Shown here one piece after another: positions 44,077 through 53,184 of a DNA stretch of 64,000 nt. Each line of letters begins with the position of its first letter. The stretch's first letter is position 1. Origin of the DNA: Streptomyces odontomachi (GTDB lineage Bacteria > Actinomycetota > Actinomycetes > Streptomycetales > Streptomycetaceae); assembly GCF_024435355.1 (NCBI RefSeq), contig NZ_JAMJWG010000005.1:186001-250000 (forward strand), read 5' to 3'. Under the pieces are notes generated by a model. It was not told the origin of the DNA and made no database searches. It saw only the letters and a program-made list of their open reading frames with translations. A program made the position numbers and the translations under genes.

Positions 44077-45837
44077 ATGCCCGGTGTGCGCAAGCCCGCA
44101 GGAATGTTGCGCGGAGGGATCGGTCTGCTGGCGAGTGGCGTGGTGATGCTGCTCGCCATACTGAGCGTGGTGGCCGCCGGCAGCGCCCGGGCGACGGCCG
44201 CCCCAGCCGCGTCACCCGCCACCGCGACCCGCCCCGCGGCCGCCAGCGGGCCGATGGACGCCGTCGCCGCGATGCAGCCAGGTTGGAACCTCGGCAACTC
44301 GTTCGACTCCACGGGGAGCGACGAGACGTCATGGGGCAATCCGAAGGTCACCCAGGAACTGCTCGCCAACATCAGGGCGCAGGGCTTCCACAGCATCCGC
44401 ATCCCCGTGACCTGGGGCCAACACCAGGGTTCCGCGCCGGACTACACCATCGACGCGACGTATCTGAGCCGCGTCAAGGAGGTGGTCGACTGGGCGCTGG
44501 CGGACGGCTTCTACGTCCTGATCAACGTCCACCACGACTCCTGGCAGTGGATCGCGAACATGCCGTCCGACCACGACGGCGTGCTCGCCCGCTACAACGC
44601 CATCTGGACGCAGGTCGCCGGCGCCTTCCGTGACACCTCGTCGAAGCTGCTGTTCGAGAGCGTCAACGAGCCGCAGTTCACCGGCAGCTCCGGCGACGCC
44701 CAGAACGCGTCCCTGCTGAACGAGCTCAACACCTCCTTCCACAGCATCGTCCGCCAGTCCGGCGGCAACAACGCGACCCGGCTGCTCGTCCTGCCGACCC
44801 TGCACTCCTCAGGCGAGCAGGCCCGGGTGGACGAGCTGGTCTCCGCGTTCACCGCACTCGGCGACAGCAACCTCATCGCGACCGTGCACTACTACGGCTA
44901 CTGGCCGTTCAGCGTGAACATCGCGGGCGGGACCACGTTCGACGCCACCACCCAGAAGGACCTCACCGACACCTTCGACCGGGTTGACAACGCCTTCGTC
45001 GCCAAGGGCATCCCGGTGATCATCGGCGAGTACGGGCTGCTGGGCTTCGACAAGACCACCGGCGCCATCGAGCAGGGCGAGAAGCTGAAGTTCTTCGAGT
45101 ACCTGGGCTACTACGCGCGCACCAAGCAGCTCACGACCATGCTGTGGGACAACGGGCAGCACTTCCAGCGCACCGGGTTCCAGTGGAACGACCCCGAGCT
45201 GTTCGCACAGATCAAGTCCAGCTGGACGACCCGTTCCGCTACGGCCTCCTCCGACCAGGTGTTCAGCGCCCGCTCGTCCGCGATCACCGACAAGAAGCTC
45301 ACGTTGAACCTCAACGGCACCTCGTTCACGGGGCTGCGCTACGGCGACACCGACCTGGCGTCCGGCACCGACTACACCGTCCAGGGCGACCAGCTCACCC
45401 TCACCGCCGCCGCGATCACCCGGCTGAGCGGATCGCGGGAGTACGGCACCAACGCGGAGCTGTCCGCACGGTTCTCGCAGGGCGTTCCGTGGCGGATCGA
45501 CCTGGTCACCTACGACACCCCGGTCCTGGCGAACGCCACCGGGACGACCAGCTCCTTCGCCGTCCCCACCGAGTTCCACGGCGACCAGCTCGCCACGATG
45601 GAGGCCGGCTACGCCGAGGGCACCCCCGCGGGCCCGCAGAACTGGACCCCCTACAAGGAGTTCGCGGTCGCCTTCGCACCGGACTACACCGCCAAGGTCA
45701 CCACCCTGACGTCCGACTTCTTCGCCGAGGTCGACGACGACTCCCCGGTCACCCTCACCTTCCACTACTGGAGCGGCGCGACGGTGAAGTACCACGTCAC
45801 CAAGTCCGGGTCGACGGTGACCGGCAGCACGGCCTGA
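44077..45837 (+). CDS. Secreted GH5 endoglucanase with C-terminal X2 (CBM-X2) module
   Basis: 586 residues. Signal region GGIGLLASGVVMLLAILSVVAAGSARATA, then a GH5 catalytic domain: GWNLGNSFD, IRIPVTWG, LINVHHD, acid/base Glu198 in FESVNEPQF and nucleophile Glu318 in VIIGEYGLL. From about residue 385, FSARSSAITDKKLTLNLNG starts an Ig-like X2 module, found in many cellulases. The ATG at 44077 was preferred to 44053 because GAGGAG lies directly before it. It attacks cellulose or related beta-glucans outside the cell. A strong terminator follows. Confidence 0.9.
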   Translation: MPGVRKPAGMLRGGIGLLASGVVMLLAILSVVAAGSARATAAPAASPATATRPAAASGPMDAVAAMQPGWNLGNSFDSTGSDETSWGNPKVTQELLANIRAQGFHSIRIPVTWGQHQGSAPDYTIDATYLSRVKEVVDWALADGFYVLINVHHDSWQWIANMPSDHDGVLARYNAIWTQVAGAFRDTSSKLLFESVNEPQFTGSSGDAQNASLLNELNTSFHSIVRQSGGNNATRLLVLPTLHSSGEQARVDELVSAFTALGDSNLIATVHYYGYWPFSVNIAGGTTFDATTQKDLTDTFDRVDNAFVAKGIPVIIGEYGLLGFDKTTGAIEQGEKLKFFEYLGYYARTKQLTTMLWDNGQHFQRTGFQWNDPELFAQIKSSWTTRSATASSDQVFSARSSAITDKKLTLNLNGTSFTGLRYGDTDLASGTDYTVQGDQLTLTAAAITRLSGSREYGTNAELSARFSQGVPWRIDLVTYDTPVLANATGTTSSFAVPTEFHGDQLATMEAGYAEGTPAGPQNWTPYKEFAVAFAPDYTAKVTTLTSDFFAEVDDDSPVTLTFHYWSGATVKYHVTKSGSTVTGSTA

Positions 45838-45899
45838 CGCGAACGACGGCCGGCGTCCGCCGATCAACTGCCGCGAACACTGGCCGAAAGCGCACGACC

Positions 45900-45931
45900 G
45901 GCGGCGCCGCTCCTTCGGGGGCGGCGCCGCC
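45900..45931 (+). terminator. Terminator of the GH5 gene
   Basis: Perfect 11-bp arms GGCGGCGCCGC (45900-45910) and GCGGCGCCGCC (45921-45931), with a 10-base loop containing TTCG. Confidence 0.9.
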
Positions 45932-46087
45932 GTATCCCTCGTATCCCTCGATGGCGATGCGGTTCGGGGCCTGCGGGCGATGGCGGACGACGACGGCCCG
46001 CCCCGGACGGAAGTCACCGACCGGGTTCCGGCCGACCGGCGATTGCCCTCACCTTGGCCTCTCGACGTCGGGCCGGGAGCCCACCGT

Positions 46088-46849
46088 TCAACGCACCCCG
46101 GCCGTGTCGGCGACCTCCAGCAGCGAGTCGCTGCGGCGCTCCGCCTCGAACGCCCGATGGCCACCGCGCAGACCGAACAGACGCTTGGCCAGGGCGATGT
46201 AGAGCACGGCGAGGATGTTGAGGACGAGGGTGCCGATCTTCAGCCAGCTGACGTGCTCGGTGAGCTCGTAGACCTCCAGCGGGAGGAACGCGGCGGTGGC
46301 GACGACCGTCAGGTACTCCGCCCAGCGCTTGGCGTACCACAGGCCCACCGCCTCGACGATCTCGATCAGCGCGTAGGCCAGCAGCAACACCGCGACCAGC
46401 ACCAACGTCGAGTGCTTGTAGCCGAACGACTTCTGTATGGTGTCGACGACGGGGGAGTGGTCGAGGTCATAGTGGAAATGGCGGAAGACCGGCCGGAAGA
46501 CGTCCAGATACTCGTCGAAGAGCCGGCGCACCGAGTCCTGGCTGTTGCTGAACTTCCACACCGCCGCAGCGGCCAGCACGATGAACACGCCACGCACGGC
46601 CCGCTCGAAGGCCAGGAAGCGCAGGAGCAGCAGGTCGCGCAGCACCTTGCCACGCGGCACCAGCGGCGCCTGGTCCGCCGGCCCTGAGCCGGCCGGCGCG
46701 CCCAGCGTGAAGTCACCGCAGCGCAGACAGCGCCACGCCGCACCGAGGCGGGTCTCCGTGCGCAGCCGCTCCCGCAGCGTGGCTTCATCCGGCGCGTACG
46801 TCACATGCCCGTGCCGGGCACACGCCCGCCGGTTCCAGTCGACCTTCAT
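46088..46849 (-). CDS. DUF2127 membrane protein
   Basis: 253 residues from ATG 46849 (GAGGG 9 bases upstream). It begins with a soluble part carrying a CxxC knuckle (RCLRCGD) and conserved Cys earlier, then four helices: RAVRGVFIVLAAAAVWKF, STLVLVAVLLLAYALIEIVEAVG, YLTVVATAAFLPLEVYELTE and LKIGTLVLNILAVLYIALA. The GLWYAKRWAEYLTVVATAAFLPLEVYEL segment is typical of DUF2127. Function unknown; it is a common actinobacterial membrane protein. The C-terminal LLEVADTAGVR tail is polar. Confidence 0.85.
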   Translation of the reverse strand: MKVDWNRRACARHGHVTYAPDEATLRERLRTETRLGAAWRCLRCGDFTLGAPAGSGPADQAPLVPRGKVLRDLLLLRFLAFERAVRGVFIVLAAAAVWKFSNSQDSVRRLFDEYLDVFRPVFRHFHYDLDHSPVVDTIQKSFGYKHSTLVLVAVLLLAYALIEIVEAVGLWYAKRWAEYLTVVATAAFLPLEVYELTEHVSWLKIGTLVLNILAVLYIALAKRLFGLRGGHRAFEAERRSDSLLEVADTAGVR

Positions 46850-46942
46850 GCCCCCGTGCCCTCGCTGATCGTGCGTCCGCTGATCCCGGGTGGGCGCTGC
46901 CACACCGGGTTGATGGGGTGCGCCACGTTACACGCCCCCTCT

Positions 46943-47026
46943 TTTGTGGCCCGGTTCGCCTCCGGGCGCCTCAGCCGGTGCCCCTTTTTTTGTGGCTCGG
47001 TTCGCCTCCGGGCGCCTCAGCCGGTG
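46943..47026. repeat. 38-bp direct repeat (TTTGTGGC-CGGTTCGCCTCCGGG...)
   Basis: Copies at 46943-46980 and 46989-47026 with one mismatch and a 46-bp period. Each contains a small hairpin (CCCGGTTCGCCTCCGGG) and ends in CAGCCGGTG; T-runs (CTTTT and CTTTTTTT) precede each copy. Terminator-like on the plus strand. Confidence 0.85.
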
Positions 47027-47093
47027 TCCAGGAGCCGCCCGTGCTCGACCCTCCTTCGTCGGGCGCTCCGCGCGGGCGGCTCCTGGACACCGG
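47021..47093. terminator. 21-bp perfect inverted repeat, probable terminator of the VOC gene
   Basis: Arms 47021-47041 (CCGGTGTCCAGG...) and 47073-47093 (its exact reverse complement) with a 31-base loop that itself contains CGAC/GTCG pairing. About 80 bp past the VOC stop. Confidence 0.75.
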
Positions 47094-47171
47094 CGCGCCC
47101 TTCGGCTCACTCGCCGCCGGGGTGGCCGGTAGCGTGGGGGTTCCAGGCCTGGCCAGGCAAGTGGTCGGTCC

Positions 47172-48008
47172 TTAGGGTGCGGGAATCAGCTGCCCGATGC
47201 CGTGCATGTTCCCCTCGCTGTCGCGGAACCAGGCGGCCCGCTCGCCGGTGCCGCCGGTGGAGGGGTAGTGGCCCGCGACCTCGGCGATGCCGTTCACCGT
47301 GCGCAGGCCGGGGACGTCCACCTCTTCGAACGTGACGCCGCGCCGGCGCAGCTCCGCCACCACCGCGTCGATGTCGTCCACCGCCCAGGCCATCTGGGTG
47401 TGCTCCCCCGAGGCGCGGCCGGCGGACTGGAACAGGGCGAAGCTGCCGCTTCGGCACTGGTAGCGCAGGCCGCCGGGGCGGGTCTCGACCGGTTCGAGGC
47501 CGAGTTTCTCGGCGTAGAAGCGGCGCGCACGGTCGAGGTCCTGGGCGGGCAGCCGGGTCGAGACGGCCGCCTCGGCGAGCGAGGTGCCGCCCGCGCGCCG
47601 TTCCCCCTGCGCACGTGCCGTCCAGTACGCCTCGGTCAGCTCGATGATCTGCACGTAGTTGCCGTCCGGATCGACGACCGTGCCGAACCACGCACCCGCG
47701 GGTTCCCGGTACTCGAGAACGGCGAGCCAGGGCACGCCCAGGGAGTCCAGGTGCTCGGCCGTGGACCGGGCGTCGTCCACGTGGACGTTGAGGATGGTCC
47801 GGGCCGGTTCGGCGGTGACGGGCGCGACATCGTCACGACCGTCGATCAGCAGCCCCACGTCACCGAGTCGCAGGAACCCGGCGGCGTCGGCACGCACCCC
47901 GAAGGCACGCTCGTACCAGGCGCGCAGGCGCTCCGGTGCCCTGCTCGCCAGCAGGATGCTGCCGAGCGCGGGTGTGGCCCTGCTCGATGTGGTTGCGGTC
48001 GGCTCCAT
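47172..48008 (-). CDS. Two-domain VOC (glyoxalase/bleomycin-resistance fold) protein
   Basis: 278 residues with two similar halves. First: LGSILLASRAPERLRAWYERAFG ... PDGNYVQIIEL. Second: STRLPAQDLDRARRFYAEKLGL ... DSEGNMHGIGQL. Conserved His/Glu metal positions are partly present. VOC pairs act in glutathione-dependent or dioxygenase chemistry or antibiotic binding; no function is decided here. ATG 48008 has GGAGGAG 7 bases upstream. It is transcribed in the same direction as the protease gene upstream. Confidence 0.8.
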   Translation of the reverse strand: MEPTATTSSRATPALGSILLASRAPERLRAWYERAFGVRADAAGFLRLGDVGLLIDGRDDVAPVTAEPARTILNVHVDDARSTAEHLDSLGVPWLAVLEYREPAGAWFGTVVDPDGNYVQIIELTEAYWTARAQGERRAGGTSLAEAAVSTRLPAQDLDRARRFYAEKLGLEPVETRPGGLRYQCRSGSFALFQSAGRASGEHTQMAWAVDDIDAVVAELRRRGVTFEEVDVPGLRTVNGIAEVAGHYPSTGGTGERAAWFRDSEGNMHGIGQLIPAP

Positions 48009-48060
48009 GGCCGGCTCCTCCATTCGGGTGGCACGGGGGTGGCTGGCAGGCCGCTGCGGC

Positions 48061-48117
48061 CTTCGACGCCTTCGACGCCTTCGACGCCTTCGACGCCTTC
48101 GACGCCTTCGACACCTA
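48061..48117. repeat. 9-bp microsatellite TTCGACGCC, six copies
   Basis: Six near-perfect copies in the gap between the M6 protease and the VOC gene. Non-coding; copy number probably unstable. Confidence 0.95.
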
Positions 48118-48176
48118 AGACCGGGCCGGCCGCCGGAACTCATCGCCGCCCGTCGGGCCGGTCCCGCACCGGCTCC

Positions 48177-49457
48177 TCACCGCCGGCTGATGCGTATCCG
48201 GAAGTCACCGCGCGCGTCGGCTGACAGCACCTCGATGCGGACGCCGGCGTGCGGGTCGTCGAAGGTCTCGCCGCTGCCGTAGGTCGCGTCGGAGAGTTCC
48301 GCCTGGACGTTGGGGCTGCGGGTGCAGCCGCCGCTGTGCGGGGTGGAGTCGTGGACGGTGATGGGGCCCTCGCCGGTGTCCACGTCCGCGTTGACGCCGT
48401 AGACGAGGACGCCGGGCTTGCAGACCGCCTCGTCGTTGCCGCCGCGGGTGCGGACCTCGACCGCCAGGCCGCGTGTCGCGGTGATCGGGACGACGACCAG
48501 TTTGGCGCCGCCGCGGCGGCCCAGCGGCGTCAGGACGTGGTCGGACGTGCCGTGACCCGTCGCACAGGCCACCTGGCTGTCGTCGAGCCAGCCGAGCTTC
48601 CACTTGTGCCAGCCGAGCAGGTCGTTGTTGGCCCCCCAGTCCTCGCTCATGATGTCCCAGTGGCCGACCGCGCCGCCGCCCTGGCGGGTGTAGAGGTCCG
48701 GCAGGCCGAATATGTGGCCGTTCTCGTGCGGCAGCACCCGGTATCCGGTCTTGGCGTAGGCGCCGGACCCGTCGTCCTGGCGGCTGAAGACGAACGAGGC
48801 GTTGGCCATCGGCACGCCGTCCGCCGCGGGTGCGTCGCGGTTGCCGGCGAAGGTCACGGACAGCACCGTGTTCAGGGCGGAGGGGCCGGCGTTCGGCGTC
48901 ATCAGGATGTTCACCAGGTCGTACGCGCGGAAGTCCACCACCGGGTCGGCCTCGGCGATGATGTCGACGACCAGCCTGCGGTAGCCCGGCTCGTACGGGG
49001 CGCCGCGCTGCAAGCCGTACGCCTTGAAGGTGCGGGGCATCCGCAACCAGTGCTTTATGGGGGCGCTCGGACGGTAGTCCAGCCGGCCGTACGAGGCGGT
49101 CCTGAACCACGCGCGGGTCTGCGGGAAGAACTCGCCGAGGCGGTCGAGCGCACGGCCCTGGCCCGGCGCGTCCGAGAAGTCGATCATGAGGTTCAGGGCC
49201 CTTACGGTGCCCGTGGAGTGCGCGTATCCGGGCCCCGTGGGCACCCCCTCGGACATCTGGATGCCCTGTCTGCCGCTGATCAGGCAGGGCCCGAGCGCCG
49301 TGCTGCGCGGGACGGCCGCCGGCCCTGCGGCGGTGTGCTGGCCGCTGGCCGGCGGGCCCGGGCTGGTCGACACCGTGACGGCCAGCAGCAACGCGGTCAG
49401 CGGGGCGACGACCGGGACGAGGCGGGGGGCGCGAGGGCGACGGCTGGTCGGCTGCAT
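48177..49457 (-). CDS. M6-family secreted metalloprotease
   Basis: 426 residues. Signal region RLVPVVAPLTALLLAVTV; the catalytic zinc motif HENGH (His244, Glu245, His248) followed by IFGLPDLYT with the third ligand, and a Met-turn-like GHWDIMSED. The M6 (immune inhibitor A-like) family comprises extracellular zinc proteases. The C-terminal part has two Cys pairs and a beta-rich domain. ATG 49457 has a strong GGAGGAGG site. It is monocistronic or co-transcribed with the VOC gene. The substrate is unknown. Confidence 0.88.
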   Translation of the reverse strand: MQPTSRRPRAPRLVPVVAPLTALLLAVTVSTSPGPPASGQHTAAGPAAVPRSTALGPCLISGRQGIQMSEGVPTGPGYAHSTGTVRALNLMIDFSDAPGQGRALDRLGEFFPQTRAWFRTASYGRLDYRPSAPIKHWLRMPRTFKAYGLQRGAPYEPGYRRLVVDIIAEADPVVDFRAYDLVNILMTPNAGPSALNTVLSVTFAGNRDAPAADGVPMANASFVFSRQDDGSGAYAKTGYRVLPHENGHIFGLPDLYTRQGGGAVGHWDIMSEDWGANNDLLGWHKWKLGWLDDSQVACATGHGTSDHVLTPLGRRGGAKLVVVPITATRGLAVEVRTRGGNDEAVCKPGVLVYGVNADVDTGEGPITVHDSTPHSGGCTRSPNVQAELSDATYGSGETFDDPHAGVRIEVLSADARGDFRIRISRR

Positions 49458-49647
49458 ACGGCCTCCTCCCCCAGCGCCTCAAGGCCCTGGGTGGTGCCCC
49501 CCGGTCGCCCGGCAGCACGCCTGCCCGGCGGTACCCCGTAGCAGCACCGTGCGGCGGTTGCCTCGGGTACGCGCGTTGGGTGCGGCCGATCGTGGGTTTC
49601 TGGCCGTAGGTTCTGTGATGCGGGTCACAGGAGGGGCGGGAAATAAC

Positions 49648-49704
49648 CGGGGAACGTCTCCCCGTTTAACCGGGTGTCCGAGTGAAACGGGGACTCGCTC
49701 CCCG
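49648..49704. promoter_or_regulatory. Two identical-architecture operators CGGGGA-N5-TCCCCG upstream of tetR
   Basis: CGGGGA-ACGTC-TCCCCG (49648-49664) and CGGGGA-CTCGC-TCCCCG (49688-49704), 40 bp apart start to start. The inner sequences TCCCCGTTT and AAACGGGGA also pair as an inverted repeat. They lie 82-138 bp before the TetR start and are the probable autoregulation sites. Confidence 0.65.
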
Positions 49705-49785
49705 GATCGCCCGGACGAGCCAGCAGGAACCCAGCGGAAACGCAGCAGGAACCCGGCAGGACGCAAGGAGAGGGAGAGGCAGGCC

Positions 49786-50460
49786 ATGGAGACCATCACC
49801 GCCGGCACCGCACAGCGCCGAGCGCCACGCACCCGCTCCGACGCGCTGCGCAACCGGGAGCGGATCGTCGCCGCCGCGCGCGAGATGTTCGTCGAGCACG
49901 GCCCCGAGGTGCCGTTCGACGAGATCGCCCGCCGCGCCGGCGTCGGCAACGCCACGGTCTACCGCCACTTCGCCGACCGCACCGAACTGATGCGGCACGT
50001 GGTGCTGTCCGTCCTGGACCACGTCCTGCACCTGGCCGAGCGGGCCAGCACCGCGGCGGACGCGCCCGGCGCCGACCCCTTCGCCGAGCTGCGCCGCTTC
50101 GTGCACGCCGCTGCGGACGAGCGCATCGGCGCCCTGTGCCCCCTGCTGACCGCTCACCTCGACAAGGACCACATGGAGCTGTCCGCCGCGCGCGGCCGGC
50201 TTGAGACCGCGCTCGAAGGGCTCATGGCCCGGGCCCGCGCCACCCGTCAGCTGCGTGCCGACGTCGCCGTCGGAGACCTGATGGTCGCCCTCTCCCAGCT
50301 GACCCGACCGCTGCCCGGCACCGCATGCCAGGGCATCGACCCCTTCGTCCACCGCCATCTACAGCTGTTCCTCGACGGCCTGACGGAGCCCGCGCGCTCC
50401 ACCCTGCCGGGGACGGCCGTGACTTTGGAGGCGCTGCGCTGCAAGCGCGCGCATCCCTGA
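49786..50460 (+). CDS. TetR-family transcriptional regulator
   Basis: 224 residues. HTH: RSDALRNRERIVAAAREMFV ... VPFDEIARRAGVGNATVYRHF. The C-terminal ligand domain contains LCPLLTAHLDKDHMELSAAR. ATG 49786 lies in purine-rich sequence (GGAGAGGGAG). The DHA2 exporter downstream on the same strand is the likely target: 337 bases separate them, so regulation may use a second site. TetR repressors of this type usually respond to the exported drug. Confidence 0.88.
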   Translation: METITAGTAQRRAPRTRSDALRNRERIVAAAREMFVEHGPEVPFDEIARRAGVGNATVYRHFADRTELMRHVVLSVLDHVLHLAERASTAADAPGADPFAELRRFVHAAADERIGALCPLLTAHLDKDHMELSAARGRLETALEGLMARARATRQLRADVAVGDLMVALSQLTRPLPGTACQGIDPFVHRHLQLFLDGLTEPARSTLPGTAVTLEALRCKRAHP

Positions 50461-50797
50461 GCTCCGGCACCTCTTACACCTCTGCCACCTCTTACACCTC
50501 TGCCATCCCTTACACCTCGGTCACCTCAGTCACCTCGGTCACCTCAGTCACCTCTGCCATCTGACATCGACGATCGCTGACCTCGATGCGGCCGGCTGAC
50601 GTCACGCACGCGTGGACGCCGGCCGCCTCACCCCTCGACCACCCGGGCCTTCCGGCCTCCCCGCCACACCGGCCCGGGGACCACGACCACTCTTCCGGCG
50701 GCACGGCCCCGCACGACGACGTGTGGCCGCGATGACTTACGCCATCGCGCGCCGTCCTACTCCGGACACCCCTGCAACCTCGAAAGTAGCTACCCCT
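50461..50797. other. Intergenic region with CACCTC repeats
   Basis: Copies of CACCTC(T/G)(G/T)(C/T) and TCACCTCGGTCACCTCAGT run from 50465 to 50562. No palindromic TetR site matching 49648-49704 was found; only a half-site CGGGGA occurs near 50677. Confidence 0.6.
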
Positions 50798-52447
50798 ATG
50801 TCTTCCACCGCCCGGCACAGGCGGTCGACGGCTCCGTCGTCCGCTGCCGCCAGCACCGCCACGACCGGCGGTGCCCCTGCCAACGGCACCTCGCCCGCCA
50901 CCGCCGATCCGCGACGCTGGCGTGCTCTGATCTTCATCGCGCTCGCGCAGCTCATGGTCGTGCTCGACGCCACCATCGTGAACATCGCGCTGCCCTCCGC
51001 CCAGCACGACCTGGGCATATCCGACGGCAACCGGCAGTGGGTCATCACCGCCTACGCCCTCGCCTTCGGTGGTCTGCTGCTGTTCGGCGGCCGGGTCGCC
51101 GACCTGTGGGGCCGCAGGCGCGCGTTCCTGATCGGCCTGAGCGGCTTCGCCGTCGCCTCGGCGCTGGGCGGCGCCGCGCAGAACGAGGTCATGATGCTGA
51201 GCGCCCGCGCGCTCCAGGGCGTGTTCGGCGCCGTGCTCGCGCCCGCCGCGCTGTCGCTGCTGGCCGTGATGTTCACCGACGCCAAGGAACGTGCCAAGGC
51301 GTTCGGCATCTACGGTGCGATCGCGGGTGGTGGCGGCGCCGTCGGGCTGCTGCTCGGCGGCTTCCTCACCCAGTCCCTCGACTGGCGCTGGACCTTCTTC
51401 GTGAACGTGCCCATCGCCATGCTCGCCGCCGCCGGCGCCTGGCTGGTGATCCGCGAGCCGGCCGGCGCCCGCAACCGTGCACCGCTCGACATCCCCGGCG
51501 TGATCCTCGCCACCCTCGGCCTGACCTCCCTGGTCTACGGCTTCACGCACGCCGAGTCCGACGGCTGGTCCGACGCCGTGACGATCGGCCTGTTCGTCGC
51601 CTCCGCGGCGCTGCTCGTCGCCTTCGCCTGGACCGAGTCCAAGGTCAAGGCACCGCTGCTGCCGCTGCGGGTGGTCACCGACCGCAACCGCGCGGGCGTC
51701 TACCTGTCGCTCGGCCTCGCCATCATCGGCATGTTCGGGCTCTTCCTCTTCCTGACCTACTACCTCCAGGAAGTGCAGGGCTACTCACCGATCAGGACCG
51801 GCTTCGCGTTCCTGCCGATGGTGCTCGGCATGATCACCGGCTCCACGCAGATCGGCGCCCGGCTGATGACGCGCGTCGCCCCCCGGTTGCTGATGGGTCC
51901 GGGCTTCCTGTCCGCAGCGACCGGCATGCTGCTGCTGACCCGGCTGGACGTCGGCTCCTCGTACGTGAGCGTGCTGCTCCCCGGCATGGTGCTGCTCGGC
52001 CTGGGCATGGGCACCGCGTTCATGCCGGCGATGTCCATGGCCACCCAGGGCGTCCAGCCACAGGACGCGGGTGTGGCCTCCGCGATGGTGAACACCTCCC
52101 AGCAGGTGGGCGGCGCCATCGGCACGGCCCTGCTGAACACCATCGCCGCCTCCGCGACCACCTCGTACCTGACGGCTCACGCGGCCAGTGCGACCAGCAG
52201 CTCCGCCCGGACGCGGCTGCTGCACCAGGGCATGGTGCACGGCTACACCACGGCCATCGGGATCGCCGCCGGCATCCTACTGATGGCCGCGCTGATCGCC
52301 CTGACCTTCATCACGGGCGGGCGCCCGAGGGTGGGCACGCCCGTGGCCGCCGGGTCCGGCTCGGTGGGCAAGCGTGGTGCGCAGGACCAGAGCGACCTCG
52401 CCGAGGGCGCGGACGCGGATGTTCCGGTGCCGGTGATCGCCCACTGA
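50798..52447 (+). CDS. DHA2-family (EmrB/QacA) MFS drug exporter
   Basis: 549 residues, 14 helices. Signatures: FIALAQLMVVLDATIVNIALPSAQ (motif D1), LLLFGGRVADLWGRRRAFL (motif A), GAIAGGGGAVGLLLGGFL (motif C) and SLGLAIIGMFGLFLFLTYYLQE. Polar C-terminal tail. The start ATG 50798 has only a weak GAAAG site; ATG 50732 is an alternative. It probably confers export of a cationic or hydrophobic drug, controlled by the TetR gene upstream. A perfect terminator follows. Confidence 0.9.
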   Translation: MSSTARHRRSTAPSSAAASTATTGGAPANGTSPATADPRRWRALIFIALAQLMVVLDATIVNIALPSAQHDLGISDGNRQWVITAYALAFGGLLLFGGRVADLWGRRRAFLIGLSGFAVASALGGAAQNEVMMLSARALQGVFGAVLAPAALSLLAVMFTDAKERAKAFGIYGAIAGGGGAVGLLLGGFLTQSLDWRWTFFVNVPIAMLAAAGAWLVIREPAGARNRAPLDIPGVILATLGLTSLVYGFTHAESDGWSDAVTIGLFVASAALLVAFAWTESKVKAPLLPLRVVTDRNRAGVYLSLGLAIIGMFGLFLFLTYYLQEVQGYSPIRTGFAFLPMVLGMITGSTQIGARLMTRVAPRLLMGPGFLSAATGMLLLTRLDVGSSYVSVLLPGMVLLGLGMGTAFMPAMSMATQGVQPQDAGVASAMVNTSQQVGGAIGTALLNTIAASATTSYLTAHAASATSSSARTRLLHQGMVHGYTTAIGIAAGILLMAALIALTFITGGRPRVGTPVAAGSGSVGKRGAQDQSDLAEGADADVPVPVIAH

Positions 52448-52477
52448 GCGTTCGCTGAGCGGTTCTGCCACACCCGT

Positions 52478-52518
52478 ACCGGCCGGTGCGCCTTCCAAGC
52501 GGAGGCGCACCGGCCGGT
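52478..52518. terminator. 16-bp perfect hairpin, bidirectional terminator
   Basis: ACCGGCCGGTGCGCCT (52478-52493) and AGGCGCACCGGCCGGT (52503-52518), 9-base loop. It separates the exporter from the convergent MarR gene. Confidence 0.9.
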
Positions 52519-52585
52519 GGCGTTGTGTCCGGGTGCTGGTCCGGTCGATGGCGTTGTGTCCGGTGTGCTGGTCCGGTCGATGGCG
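52519..52585. repeat. About 31-bp direct repeat (GGCGTTGTGTCCGG...)
   Basis: Two adjacent copies with one-base difference between the terminator and the MarR gene. Non-coding. Confidence 0.85.
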
Positions 52586-52659
52586 GGCGCCGGGCGCCGG
52601 GCGTTGCGGCACTGCGGTGCTGCGGCGTTGTGGTGCTGCGCCCGTTGCGGTGCTGCGTC

Positions 52660-53184
52660 TCAGCGGAGCCACGGAAGGTCGGCTCCGGCCTCCCGCGGCT
52701 GTAGCCCCTCGGCAACGGCCTGCATGATCTCGCCGAGCGCCCGCTGCTGCTCGGGGCTGAGCCGGTCGAAGATGGCCTGGCGGACCGCCTCGACATGACC
52801 CGGCGCGGCGCTCTCCAGCATCCGGTGGCCCCGATCGGTGAGGACGGCGAACTGGCCGCGCTTGTCCGAAGCGCAGTCCTCGCGGCGCACCCAGCCGTTC
52901 CGCTCCAGGCGCGTGATGGCGTGGGAGAGGCGGGACCTGGTGATCTTGGCGTGCATGGCCAGCTCGGTCATCCGCATCCGCCGCTGCGGGGCCTCGGCGA
53001 GCTGGACCAGCAGCCCGTAGTAGACGTGCGGCATGCCCGCGTCGCGTTGGAGCTGGCGGTCCAGGTGGTCGTCCAGCAGCATCCTGGCGTGCATGTAGGA
53101 CCGCCAGACGCACTGCTCGTCGGCGCTGAGCCAGCGCGGCTCCCGCCGGCCGGGGGCGGGACGTGGTGCGGACGCCGTTGCCAT
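52660..53184 (-). CDS. MarR-family transcriptional regulator
   Basis: 174 residues. wHTH: RMRMTELAMHAKITRSRLSHAITRLERNGWVRRED, with the wing DKRGQFAVLTDRGH. The dimer helices are at the N-terminus (WRSYMHARMLLDDHLDRQL). Targets unknown; the neighbours are the convergent exporter and hrdD. ATG 53184 with GGAG close by. No palindrome was recognised in its promoter. Confidence 0.88.
   Translation of the reverse strand: MATASAPRPAPGRREPRWLSADEQCVWRSYMHARMLLDDHLDRQLQRDAGMPHVYYGLLVQLAEAPQRRMRMTELAMHAKITRSRLSHAITRLERNGWVRREDCASDKRGQFAVLTDRGHRMLESAAPGHVEAVRQAIFDRLSPEQQRALGEIMQAVAEGLQPREAGADLPWLR

Noticed and set aside
48061..48117. Possible CRISPR or signal array
   Set aside because: 9-bp head-to-tail units with no spacers and no cas genes.
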